From Pseudothermotoga sp. (GTDB lineage Bacteria > Thermotogota > Thermotogae > Thermotogales > DSM-5069): a DNA stretch of 6,563 nt. Under the pieces are notes generated by a model. It was not told the DNA's origin. It did not search any database and worked only from the letters and a program-made list of their open reading frames with translations. Numbering within the stretch: position 1 is the stretch's first letter; every line of letters starts with the position of its first letter. The stretch is from assembly GCA_028276125.1 (NCBI GenBank), contig JAPYWY010000091.1, positions 1-6,563 of the forward strand, in the 5' to 3' direction. This document shows, piece by piece, positions 1 through 5,945 of the stretch. A program made the translations under genes and the position numbers.

Positions 1-2
1 TT

Positions 3-1070
3 CCCATCCTGTGTTGGGCCGTACCGGAGCCGGATTATCGTGGCAGCAGGGTACGGTTGAACTCTTTGGTTGGTGCACATCTGGACTTTTCTAATCTGCA
101 CAGATCTAAAAGAACCAACCTTCGATTCATCTATGGAACCGCCGAGGATGAAAGATTCATAAAGAAACTCTCACTTTGGCTCAACGCAATCAGAGCATTC
201 AAGCTTTGGAGAGAATCGAAGATAACATTGATCGGTGGCCACGCCAAATCTTTCATGAACATCGATGTCTATGAGCCTGAGCTGTTCAAGGAGTTCAAGA
301 TCATCGTGGATGTTCTGCCCTTGGAAACGGTTTTCAAGCACAACCCGTCCGAAGAGGAAGTTCAAAAGATCGAAGAAGACTACAAAAACATATACCGATA
401 CGACGAAAACATGGACGACGATAGGTTGGAAAGAGTGGCGAGACTCGCCGCAACGCTCCAGAACGTCGAACAAACCACCAAATCCTCGGCTCTCTGCATA
501 AGGTGTTGGCCCGAGTTCGCCATGTACTACGGTGTCTCACCGTGTGCGGCGATGAGTTACAACATGGCGAAAGGATCGATCATGGCCTGCGAGGGTGACA
601 TCTTGGGTGCCGTGACGATGATCACGTTGAAAGCATTCGGTTGCGAAGAGATGTACCTTTCAGATATCAGTCAGATCTTTGAAGAAGAAAACGCTCTGCT
701 CTTCTGGCACTGCGGTGTTGCACCACACACCCTTTGGGACGGTCGTTCCGAGAGGACTTTAGACACTTACTTCGCGGGTGGAAAGGGAGTAACCGTTGGG
801 TTCGTCCTCAAGCCGGGACTCGTGACGATAGCGAGGATAGACTACACTGAAGGATGGTCACTCTTCTTGGCGAAAGGCGAAGCCATAGAGACAGAGAAAT
901 TGCTGAAGGGAACCTATGTGAAAGTGAAGGTGAAGAACGCTATTGAACTGGTTGAATCTCTCGTGGAAAATGGTTTTGCGCACCACGTGATTATGGCTTA
1001 CGGAGATTGGTACGAAGACTTTCTCGAGCTGGCATCCATGAAAGGATGGAAGGTATATGCTGAGGTTTGA
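3..1070 (+). CDS. Fucose/arabinose isomerase-like protein, C-terminal part (5' end outside window)
   Basis: The frame is open from base 3, with no stop and no credible start. The residues before the first possible TTG start at 57 (PILCWAVPEP) fit the family pattern 'P-hydrophobic-hydrophobic-W-A-PEP', so the gene begins before the window; 355 codons are visible, against roughly 450-500 residues for such proteins. It resembles the L-fucose isomerase-related family (COG2407), cytoplasmic metal-dependent enzymes that interconvert aldoses and ketoses. Visible family blocks are LNSLVGAHLD (57-86), CIRCWPEF (about 495-518), ACEGDILGA (about 585-611), LSDIS (657-671) and FWHCGVAP (702-725). By alignment from memory with E. 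coli FucI, the Glu at 591-593 and the Asp at 663-665 match two of the Mn ligands, and the His at 708-710 may be a third. The stop overlaps the start of the downstream glycosidase by 14 bp, so the two are probably co-transcribed and translationally coupled. The substrate cannot be assigned: fucose, arabinose or another aldose are all possible. Confidence 0.85.
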   Translation, partial: PILCWAVPEPDYRGSRVRLNSLVGAHLDFSNLHRSKRTNLRFIYGTAEDERFIKKLSLWLNAIRAFKLWRESKITLIGGHAKSFMNIDVYEPELFKEFKIIVDVLPLETVFKHNPSEEEVQKIEEDYKNIYRYDENMDDDRLERVARLAATLQNVEQTTKSSALCIRCWPEFAMYYGVSPCAAMSYNMAKGSIMACEGDILGAVTMITLKAFGCEEMYLSDISQIFEEENALLFWHCGVAPHTLWDGRSERTLDTYFAGGKGVTVGFVLKPGLVTIARIDYTEGWSLFLAKGEAIETEKLLKGTYVKVKVKNAIELVESLVENGFAHHVIMAYGDWYEDFLELASMKGWKVYAEV

Positions 1071-2952
1071 GAAAGGTTCAAAGGTGTATCTTTCGAACGA
1101 GCTACTCTTCGACGGGACCGTTCTGAAAGCCGATGCAACTCTGTTTTTGAAAGACGTGCATGGGCATTTCAAGATCAAGACGAAACTCAGCAACCCAACG
1201 AGGATCGATTCAGACTCGATAAAACTCGTCTCTGAAAGTCCCATCACTTTGAGGATCTCCTCCAGAGGTTCGAAATGTTTGATCGTGAAACTGAGAGGGT
1301 TCAAAGACGAAATCATCTACGGTGGAGGGGAACAGTTCTGTCGGTTGAACTTGAAGGGCAAGAGGTTTCCCATCTTCGTTCAAGAACAGGGCGTTGGAAG
1401 AGGTTGGAACTTGGTCTCTTTACTCACCTGGCTCAAGGGAGTTAGAGGTGATTGGTACACCAGTTATTTTCCACAACCAGTCTTCTTCTCGAGCGCTGGA
1501 TATGCTGTGATCATAAACACGGGTGCACTCATCGTGGCGGATTTCAGGTCCAAACTCGAGACGATCTTCGAGGTTTACGACGAAGAGTTCCAACTCATCT
1601 TCTTGGATGGTCAACTGAAAGACACGGTTCGAAAGTTCCACACACTCTTTTCCAGATCCGTCGAAGTCAGTGACTGGGTCTTTGGAACTTGGATAGCGAG
1701 TCAAGGCGGGATAGAAGCAGCACAGAAGGTGATTGAAACTTGTGAAAACTGGAAAATACCACTCACCGCACTCTGGTGTCAAGATTGGTGTGGTAAGAAC
1801 TTCACCAAGTTCGGAAGACAAGTCTACTGGAACTGGAGCTACGACGCGAAAGATTATCACGACCTACCAGAACACATAAGCAGATGGAAAGAGAAAGGTG
1901 TCCACTTCCTCGGTTACATAAACCCCTTCCTCATAAAGGGTGGACCACTCTATCAGGAAGCGCTGAAGAACGATTTCTTGGTCAAAAACAAAAAGGGTGA
2001 ACCCTACGACATCGTCGTGACGACTTTCCCAGCAGGTCTCATCGATTTGACTGACAAAGATGCCTTCGAGTGGTACAAGAAGATCATCAAAGAGAACATG
2101 ATAGGCATCGGCATGAGCGGTTGGATGGCAGATTATGGAGAGTATCTACCCACAGACGCGAAATTGAAGCTCACGGACGGTTTGAGCTATCACAGCCTCT
2201 ACGCTGTCGATTGGGCGAGGTTGAACTACGAAGCGGTTGAAGAAGCGAACAGAGACGTGATCTTTTTCATGAGAGCGGGATACCTCAGCTCCACGAAGTA
2301 TTCTCCCGTCTACTGGGCGGGAGATCAGAACGTCGATTGGTCGAAGAGCGATGGGCTCGCCACCGTGATACCAGCGATGCTGAGCATGGGCATGTGCGGA
2401 GTGAAGTTGGTGCATTCCGACGTTGGTGGGTTCACTTCTTTGATGTGGCTCAAGAGAACACCAGAGTTGTTCATGAGATGGACAGAGATCGGAGCTTTTT
2501 CACCCGTCATGAGGACGCACCAGACGAACCGACCTTTCAAGAACCTCCAGTTCGACTCTCACCCAGCCGTGTTGAAACACTTCGCGCGCATGTCGAAGAT
2601 CCATTGGCTCTTGAAGGACTATCTGAAGCAAGAGTTGAAGAAGGCCAACGAGGAGAACCTACCTTTGGTGAAGCACTTGGCGATGAACTATCCGAACGAT
2701 CCAAATTGCCACAAGTTGATCTATCAGTACCTGCTCGGTGACGATGTCTTGGTCGCTCCAGTCATAAAGCCGCACGCCAAGAGTTGGAAAGTTTATCTCC
2801 CCGAGGACGAGTGGCTACATTTATGGACGAAAAAGAGGTTCAAAGGCGGCTGGATCGAGATCGATGCACCGATTGGCTTTCCACCAGTTTTCTTGAGGGA
2901 GAACTCGCCACTGATTCAAGATTTTTTGGTTAAACTTCGAGATGTCGTCTGA
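1057..2952 (+). CDS. GH31 alpha-glycosidase, YihQ (sulfoquinovosidase)-like
   Basis: This 631-residue retaining alpha-glycosidase has no signal peptide or membrane segment, so it should act in the cytoplasm. YihQ-type blocks occur in order: YGGGEQF (88-94), FPIFVQEQGVGRGW (104-117), SYFPQP (136-141), SQGG (215-218), CQDW (241-244), YINP (287-290), WMADYGEYLPTD (356-367), FFMRAG (403-408), WAGDQNVDW (420-428), HSDVGG (453-458), RTHQTNRP (486-493), YQYLLGDDVLVAPV (556-569). The nucleophile should be D359 and the acid/base D423. Relative to E. coli YihQ, recalled from memory, the sulfonate-site set Q262/Q288/R301/W304/Y508 maps to Q216/Q242/Q255/W258/F459, so Arg and Tyr are replaced. YihQ has about 678 residues; the shortening is N-terminal. 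ATG 1057 was chosen because GGAAGG (1048-1053) lies just before it and it overlaps the upstream gene by 14 bp. The fold and catalytic machinery are well supported; the sulfoquinovoside substrate is not, and a neutral or carboxylated alpha-glycoside is as likely. Confidence 0.93.
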   Translation: MLRFEKGSKVYLSNELLFDGTVLKADATLFLKDVHGHFKIKTKLSNPTRIDSDSIKLVSESPITLRISSRGSKCLIVKLRGFKDEIIYGGGEQFCRLNLKGKRFPIFVQEQGVGRGWNLVSLLTWLKGVRGDWYTSYFPQPVFFSSAGYAVIINTGALIVADFRSKLETIFEVYDEEFQLIFLDGQLKDTVRKFHTLFSRSVEVSDWVFGTWIASQGGIEAAQKVIETCENWKIPLTALWCQDWCGKNFTKFGRQVYWNWSYDAKDYHDLPEHISRWKEKGVHFLGYINPFLIKGGPLYQEALKNDFLVKNKKGEPYDIVVTTFPAGLIDLTDKDAFEWYKKIIKENMIGIGMSGWMADYGEYLPTDAKLKLTDGLSYHSLYAVDWARLNYEAVEEANRDVIFFMRAGYLSSTKYSPVYWAGDQNVDWSKSDGLATVIPAMLSMGMCGVKLVHSDVGGFTSLMWLKRTPELFMRWTEIGAFSPVMRTHQTNRPFKNLQFDSHPAVLKHFARMSKIHWLLKDYLKQELKKANEENLPLVKHLAMNYPNDPNCHKLIYQYLLGDDVLVAPVIKPHAKSWKVYLPEDEWLHLWTKKRFKGGWIEIDAPIGFPPVFLRENSPLIQDFLVKLRDVV

Positions 2953-3604
2953 TGGTATCGTAATGGATCTTTATGGCCTTGAGTAACTCGTCTTGGTTGC
3001 CTTGGGAAATCGCTTTCAGTATCCTTTTGTGGTTCTCGATGGATCTCTTCTGGTACTCTTCGTCCCACAGATAGTCCCTCTTCAAGAACAACCATATCTT
3101 GGTCTTCATGTAATCGGTCAGATGGTCCAGAAGCGAATAGATTATAGAATTACCACAGGCTTTGGAGAAGATCTGGTGGAATCTCACATCGCTCTCTATC
3201 ACCTTCTCCAAATCGTCCCTCAAGAAGTTGATCTCCATGCTCTGGACCATGTACTCCATGTCTTGTATCATGTCGTGGGTGACGTTCTTCAAAAACATCC
3301 TCGCTATCGTCGATTCCAAAAGCTCTCGTGCGGCGATGACTTCGTCCAGATCGTACTCCATGGAGCCGTTTTGAAGATTCGAATCGTTCGGAACCTTCAA
3401 AACGTAGTTTCCACTACCGTGCCTGCTCTCTATGATCCCACACGCTTTCAGATAACTCAGCGCCTCGCGAACGATGATCCTTGAAACTCCAAGGCTTTCC
3501 GCGAGAGACCTCTCGTTCGGTAACTTCTCCCCAACCTTCATCTTCTGTGAAATGATCAGGTTTTTGATCTGCTCAACGACATGCCTGCTCTTCATGCCGA
3601 TCAA
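2930..3604 (-). CDS. GntR/FadR-family transcriptional regulator with FCD ligand domain
   Basis: This is a DNA-binding transcription factor, 224 residues from the TTG start chosen here. The N-terminal winged helix-turn-helix of the GntR family spans about residues 5-70, with the hallmark run GEKLPNERSLAESLGVSR (25-42), then REALSYL, and the wing motif RHGSGNYV (61-68). The C-terminal helical FCD domain shows the metal/ligand pattern D139-x3-H143 (in DVRFH), H192 (in ENHKRIL) and H214 (in IHYDTI); FCD proteins typically sense organic acids or sugar acids through such a site. Start choice: TTG at 3604 has GAGGGG six bases upstream. GTG at 3634 has no ribosome binding site, and ATG at 3595 lies 15 bases from the same GAGGGG. 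The gene is divergent from the DAACS transporter and convergent with the glycosidase, overlapping its 3' end by 23 bp. Control of the transporter is the best guess; I saw no clear promoter for the regulator itself. Confidence 0.93.
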   Translation of the reverse strand: MIGMKSRHVVEQIKNLIISQKMKVGEKLPNERSLAESLGVSRIIVREALSYLKACGIIESRHGSGNYVLKVPNDSNLQNGSMEYDLDEVIAARELLESTIARMFLKNVTHDMIQDMEYMVQSMEINFLRDDLEKVIESDVRFHQIFSKACGNSIIYSLLDHLTDYMKTKIWLFLKRDYLWDEEYQKRSIENHKRILKAISQGNQDELLKAIKIHYDTIRRHLEV

Positions 3605-3654
3605 TCCGTTCCCCTCATTTGTAAAGTTTATCACTGTTTTGAACCGGAAGAATT

Positions 3655-3682
3655 TTGATGAAACACCGATGTTCGCTATAAT
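3655..3682 (+). promoter_or_regulatory. Sigma-70-type promoter of the transporter gene
   Basis: A perfect -10 box TATAAT (3677-3682) follows a TTGATG -35 box (3655-3660) with a 16-base spacer; read as TTTGAT (3654-3659) the spacer is 17. Transcription would start near 3689, about 34 bases before the transporter ATG. Confidence 0.7.
3662..3673. promoter_or_regulatory. Candidate operator: inverted repeat AACA-N4-TGTT inside the promoter
   Basis: AACA CCGA TGTT is a short perfect inverted repeat lying exactly between the -35 and -10 boxes, where a bound repressor would block RNA polymerase. GntR/FadR-type regulators bind short palindromes, and one is encoded divergently 60 bases away. The arms are only 4 bp and do not match the usual TNGTNNNACNA pattern, so chance is possible. 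Confidence 0.25.
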
Positions 3683-3707
3683 TTATGAGTGATCTTCATC
3701 CTTCGAA

Positions 3708-3713
3708 AGGGGG
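3708..3713 (+). promoter_or_regulatory. Ribosome binding site of the transporter
   Basis: AGGGGG lies 9 bases before the ATG at 3723 and supports that start. Confidence 0.6.
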
Positions 3714-3722
3714 TTCGAGAGT

Positions 3723-4919
3723 ATGAAGAAACTTGGGCTTGCTTCAAGGATCTTGGTGGGTCTGCTGATAGGTGTGGTGGTCGGACTGATCCTGCAACCG
3801 TTCCCACAAGTCGCTCGAACCTACATCAAACCCTTTGGGGATCTGTTCTTGAACCTCATCAGGATGATCATCGTGCCCCTCGTACTCGCATCGTTGGTGG
3901 TTGGAACGGCGAGCGTTGAGAACATCAGAAAACTCGGTCGCATAGGAGTCAAGACGATCGCTTATTACTTGCTCACCACCGCACTCGCTGTGGTCATTGG
4001 TTTGATCATGGGCAATCTGATGCAACCTGGCTCGGGCTTGACGCTGCCGACCGACGCCAAGGTCACAGCAGCAAAACCACCTTCGTTGGTGGACGTTCTG
4101 CTCAACTTGGTACCCACCAACCCCATCAAAGCGATGGTCGATGCGAACATGCTTCAGATCATCGTGTTCTCCATCTTCTTGGGTATCGCGATCACGCTCG
4201 TTGGTGAAAGGGCAAAAGTACTCTTCAACTTCTTCGATGGTTTGGCCGAGGCGAGCTACAAGATCGTGCGCATCATCATGTGGTACGCGCCGATAGGTGT
4301 GTTCGCACTGATCGTACCCACCGTTGCCACACACGGTGCTAAGGTACTTCTGCCCCTGTTGAAACTGATCATCGCTCTGTACATAGGTCTTGCGATACAC
4401 GCTGGCGTTGTTTATTCTTTGCTGGTGAAGACGATGGGGAAGATGAACCCTGGAGAATTCTTCAAGAAGGTTTCACCAGCGATGTTGGTCGCCTTCACCA
4501 CGTGCAGCAGTTCCGCCACGCTGCCCATCACGATGGACGTGACTGAAAAAGAATTGAACGTTCCAAAGTCCATAAGCAGCTTCATGTTGCCCCTCGGTGC
4601 AACGATAAACATGGACGGAACGGCTCTTTATCAAGGTATATGCGCCCTCTTCGTCGCCCAGATCTTTGGTATCTCACTGAGCTTCTCTCAACAACTCACC
4701 ATAGTGCTCACGGCAACTCTGGCGTCCATAGGAACCGCTGGCGTACCTGGTGCGGGTCTGATCATGCTCACCATGGTTCTCACGTCCGTTGGACTTCCAA
4801 TGGAAGGTATCGCACTGATTGCTGGCGTGGACAGGATCTTGGACATGGGAAGGACCTGTCTGAACGTGACTGGCGACATGGTCGGTGCGCTCGTGATACA
4901 TCGTACAGAGAAGGCGTGA
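3723..4919 (+). CDS. DAACS-family dicarboxylate/amino acid:cation symporter (GltPh-like)
   Basis: This 398-residue inner-membrane protein matches the family length and plan: eight transmembrane helices plus re-entrant hairpins HP1 and HP2. Family signatures are all present: SSSATLP in HP1 (262-268), NMDGTALYQG in TM7 (296-305), GTAGVPGAG in HP2 (337-345), and DRILDMGRTCLNVTGD in TM8 (370-385). The TM8 residues D370, D374, R377, T378, N381 and D385 match GltPh D390, D394, R397, T398, N401 and D405, which bind substrate and Na+. The D/R/T set points to aspartate or glutamate and argues against DctA-type C4-dicarboxylate carriers, which differ in TM8. The residue just before SSS is Cys261, where GltPh has Arg276. 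The function is uptake of an acidic amino acid (or close analogue) driven by Na+ and/or H+. The gene is monocistronic: its own promoter lies at 3655-3682 and a strong terminator follows 15 bases after the stop. It is divergent from the GntR regulator, which probably controls it. Confidence 0.95.
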   Translation: MKKLGLASRILVGLLIGVVVGLILQPFPQVARTYIKPFGDLFLNLIRMIIVPLVLASLVVGTASVENIRKLGRIGVKTIAYYLLTTALAVVIGLIMGNLMQPGSGLTLPTDAKVTAAKPPSLVDVLLNLVPTNPIKAMVDANMLQIIVFSIFLGIAITLVGERAKVLFNFFDGLAEASYKIVRIIMWYAPIGVFALIVPTVATHGAKVLLPLLKLIIALYIGLAIHAGVVYSLLVKTMGKMNPGEFFKKVSPAMLVAFTTCSSSATLPITMDVTEKELNVPKSISSFMLPLGATINMDGTALYQGICALFVAQIFGISLSFSQQLTIVLTATLASIGTAGVPGAGLIMLTMVLTSVGLPMEGIALIAGVDRILDMGRTCLNVTGDMVGALVIHRTEKA

Positions 4920-4933
4920 AAAGAGAAACTCCC

Positions 4934-4967
4934 AAAGACGCCCCCTCGAACTGGGGCGTCTTTTTTT
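4934..4967 (+). terminator. Rho-independent terminator of the transporter gene
   Basis: GACGCCCC (4937-4944) pairs with GGGGCGTC (4953-4960) around an 8-base loop, extended by AAA/TTT on each side and followed by seven T residues (4961-4967). It begins 15 bases after the transporter stop. Confidence 0.93.
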
Positions 4968-5172
4968 ACATGGGATTGTTACATCGTCTCAACAGCCATA
5001 TCCGTATATCTATGTATGGGAGCGCTCCTGAGGAAAGTGCACTGGCCTCAATACGGTGTTCGTACATTGGCCTTGGTCTAACTCGTTGAAACACGCTCCC
5101 CGTTTGAAAAGTTCATAGGTAGATATTGTTTGTGCCTACGAAAGATAGAGATCAAGTCGACAAAGAATTTAA

Positions 5173-5286
5173 GTTTCACGACGGGCACACCTGGGAGTCT
5201 TTGAAAAGAAAGATCGCCTCGTGGACTCTGAAGAACCTTCCACTTCTCATTCTGCGAGAGAGAAAGCCGTACTTTTTGAAGCTTAA
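5173..5286 (+). pseudogene. Possible 3' remnant of a decayed gene
   Basis: A frame running from an in-frame stop (5170-5172) encodes a hydrophilic, protein-like stretch (HLGVFEKKDRLVDSEEPSTS and then AREKAVLFEA) that ends in tandem stops TAA TGA (5284-5289). An intrinsic terminator starts 16 bases after the tandem stops. That is how a genuine gene ends, yet there is no start codon or ribosome binding site, and the upstream frame is closed after RSSRQRI. I do not recognise the family. A chance frame of this length is quite possible, so confidence is low. Confidence 0.25.
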
Positions 5287-5304
5287 TGACGCTGATCAAA
5301 CTTG

Positions 5305-5331
5305 GCCCCCATGCAACACGGGGGCTTTTTT
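5305..5331 (+). terminator. Orphan rho-independent terminator
   Basis: GCCCCC (5305-5310) pairs with GGGGGC (5320-5325) around a 9-base loop, followed directly by six T residues (5326-5331). The minus-strand reading lacks a T run, so it acts on plus-strand transcription. No intact plus-strand gene precedes it. Confidence 0.85.
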
Positions 5332-5360
5332 GCGCTCTCATTCTTGTCAGATCCGATTGA

Positions 5361-5520
5361 AACCCATTTTCACTTCAGTTGCTGCTGAATTCCAACGGGA
5401 CTCTATTCACTGACGAAGTGGTCTCGGTGTTGCGATCGCTGGAGGAGCAAGAAAAGAGGTTTACAGCCATCAACTTGATCATTTGCGTCGAACGCATTCC
5501 CTGGCTCAAATGTCACTGTT
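5361..5520 (+). pseudogene. Protein-like frame fragment, unidentified
   Basis: After an in-frame TGA (5358-5360), this frame reads with plausible amino acid composition, including LNSNGTLFTDEVVSVLRSLE and then KRFTAINLIICVERIPWL. It then runs into the antisense of the RNase H gene, where it is no longer credible. The NGTLFTDE...LRSLEE...RFTAI pattern faintly recalls the start of HAD-type phosphatases (D-x-DGTL), but the catalytic Asp is absent. The first possible start is TTG 5379, without a convincing ribosome binding site. It may be a remnant or simply chance. Confidence 0.15.
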
Positions 5521-5931
5521 GGTCTTTCGCGAGAAAAACTTTTGCATTGCCTCTCTTGCGAGCTTGTCGACGGTGTTGTTGTACGTGTCGTCCTTGTGGG
5601 CTTCCACTTTGCGGAATCTCGGCTTCACTTCTCTCGTGAGTCTTTGCAGCGTCTTGACAAACTTGTACATGGACGGTGGGCATTTTCTGTAGCCAAAGGC
5701 AAAGAAAGGTAGTTCGTCATAGTCGTGAACTACAACCGGATTTTGGATGCTGTTCTTTGAGCAGTATTCAAGCGCTTTTGTGACCGCTATTATCTCGGCT
5801 ATCGTGGAGCTACCGTTTTTCAAGATGAATGCGTCTGAGAAGTATTCCACTTTACCGTCTTCTACAAGACAGAAGGCATAACCTAAGACGCTGGTTTGAT
5901 TGGAATATGAACCATCGGTATAAATGGTCAT
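5506..5931 (-). CDS. rnhA: Ribonuclease HI
   Basis: This 141-residue cytoplasmic enzyme cleaves the RNA strand of RNA-DNA hybrids (R-loops, lagging-strand primers) with two metal ions. The type 1 RNase H signature is complete: YTDGS with D6, AEIIAV with E46, VVHDYDE with D70, and the C-terminal block VEAHKDDTYNNTVDKLA with H112 and D122. These match E. coli D10, E48, D70, H124 and D134. The distance from the third Asp to the His is 42 residues, against 54 in E. coli, so the basic 'handle' region appears to be missing, as in retroviral and some bacterial enzymes. The ATG at 5931 is preceded by AAAGGGGG seven bases upstream, an excellent ribosome binding site. It stands alone in a gene-poor stretch with no operon partner and no clear terminator after its stop. 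The -TYNN- variant and FGYRKCPPSMY segment are less common, but the catalytic set leaves little doubt about the family. Confidence 0.9.
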   Translation of the reverse strand: MTIYTDGSYSNQTSVLGYAFCLVEDGKVEYFSDAFILKNGSSTIAEIIAVTKALEYCSKNSIQNPVVVHDYDELPFFAFGYRKCPPSMYKFVKTLQRLTREVKPRFRKVEAHKDDTYNNTVDKLAREAMQKFFSRKTNSDI

Positions 5932-5945
5932 CTGTCTACCCCCTT

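Larger units (their letters stand above)
4968..5505. other. Gene-poor stretch between the transporter terminator and rnhA
   Basis: No complete gene is recognisable in these 538 bases. They contain a 10-bp perfect palindrome GGAGCGCTCC (5019-5028), an imperfect hairpin at about 5043-5075 with GGCC ends, a gene-tail-like reading frame with its own terminator (5173-5331), and a protein-like frame from 5361. No convincing promoter was found: TTGTTA at 4976-4981 with TATCCG at 4999-5004 is weak. Decayed genes or a small untranslated RNA ending at 5331 are both possible. Confidence 0.5.

Noticed and set aside
858..1316. Minus-strand open frame of 152 codons across the isomerase/glycosidase junction
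   Set aside because: It is antisense to two genes with strong family motifs, has no ribosome binding site and no recognisable domain.
2993..3484. Plus-strand open frame of 163 codons opposite the GntR regulator
   Set aside because: The minus-strand regulator has a complete HTH and FCD pattern; this frame is its shadow.
3744..4400. Long minus-strand open frame (218 codons) inside the transporter gene
   Set aside because: It is antisense to a clear DAACS membrane protein. The translation is rich in His, Gln and Asp, as expected for the complement of hydrophobic codons, and shows no family motif.
5021..5045. CTGAGGAAAGTGC resembling the conserved GAGGAAAGTCC of RNase P RNA
   Set aside because: The match stops after GAGGAAAGT. 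The flanking helices and the second conserved half of RNase P RNA are absent, and the stretch is too short.
5126..5413. Plus-strand open frame of 95 codons starting with TTG
   Set aside because: It reads straight through the strong terminator at 5305-5331, lacks a ribosome binding site and has no family likeness. The tandem-stop frame in the same region is the better candidate.
5485..5495. Hairpin GCGT-CGA-ACGC just downstream of the rnhA stop as a terminator
   Set aside because: The stem is only 4-5 bp and no T run follows on the minus strand.
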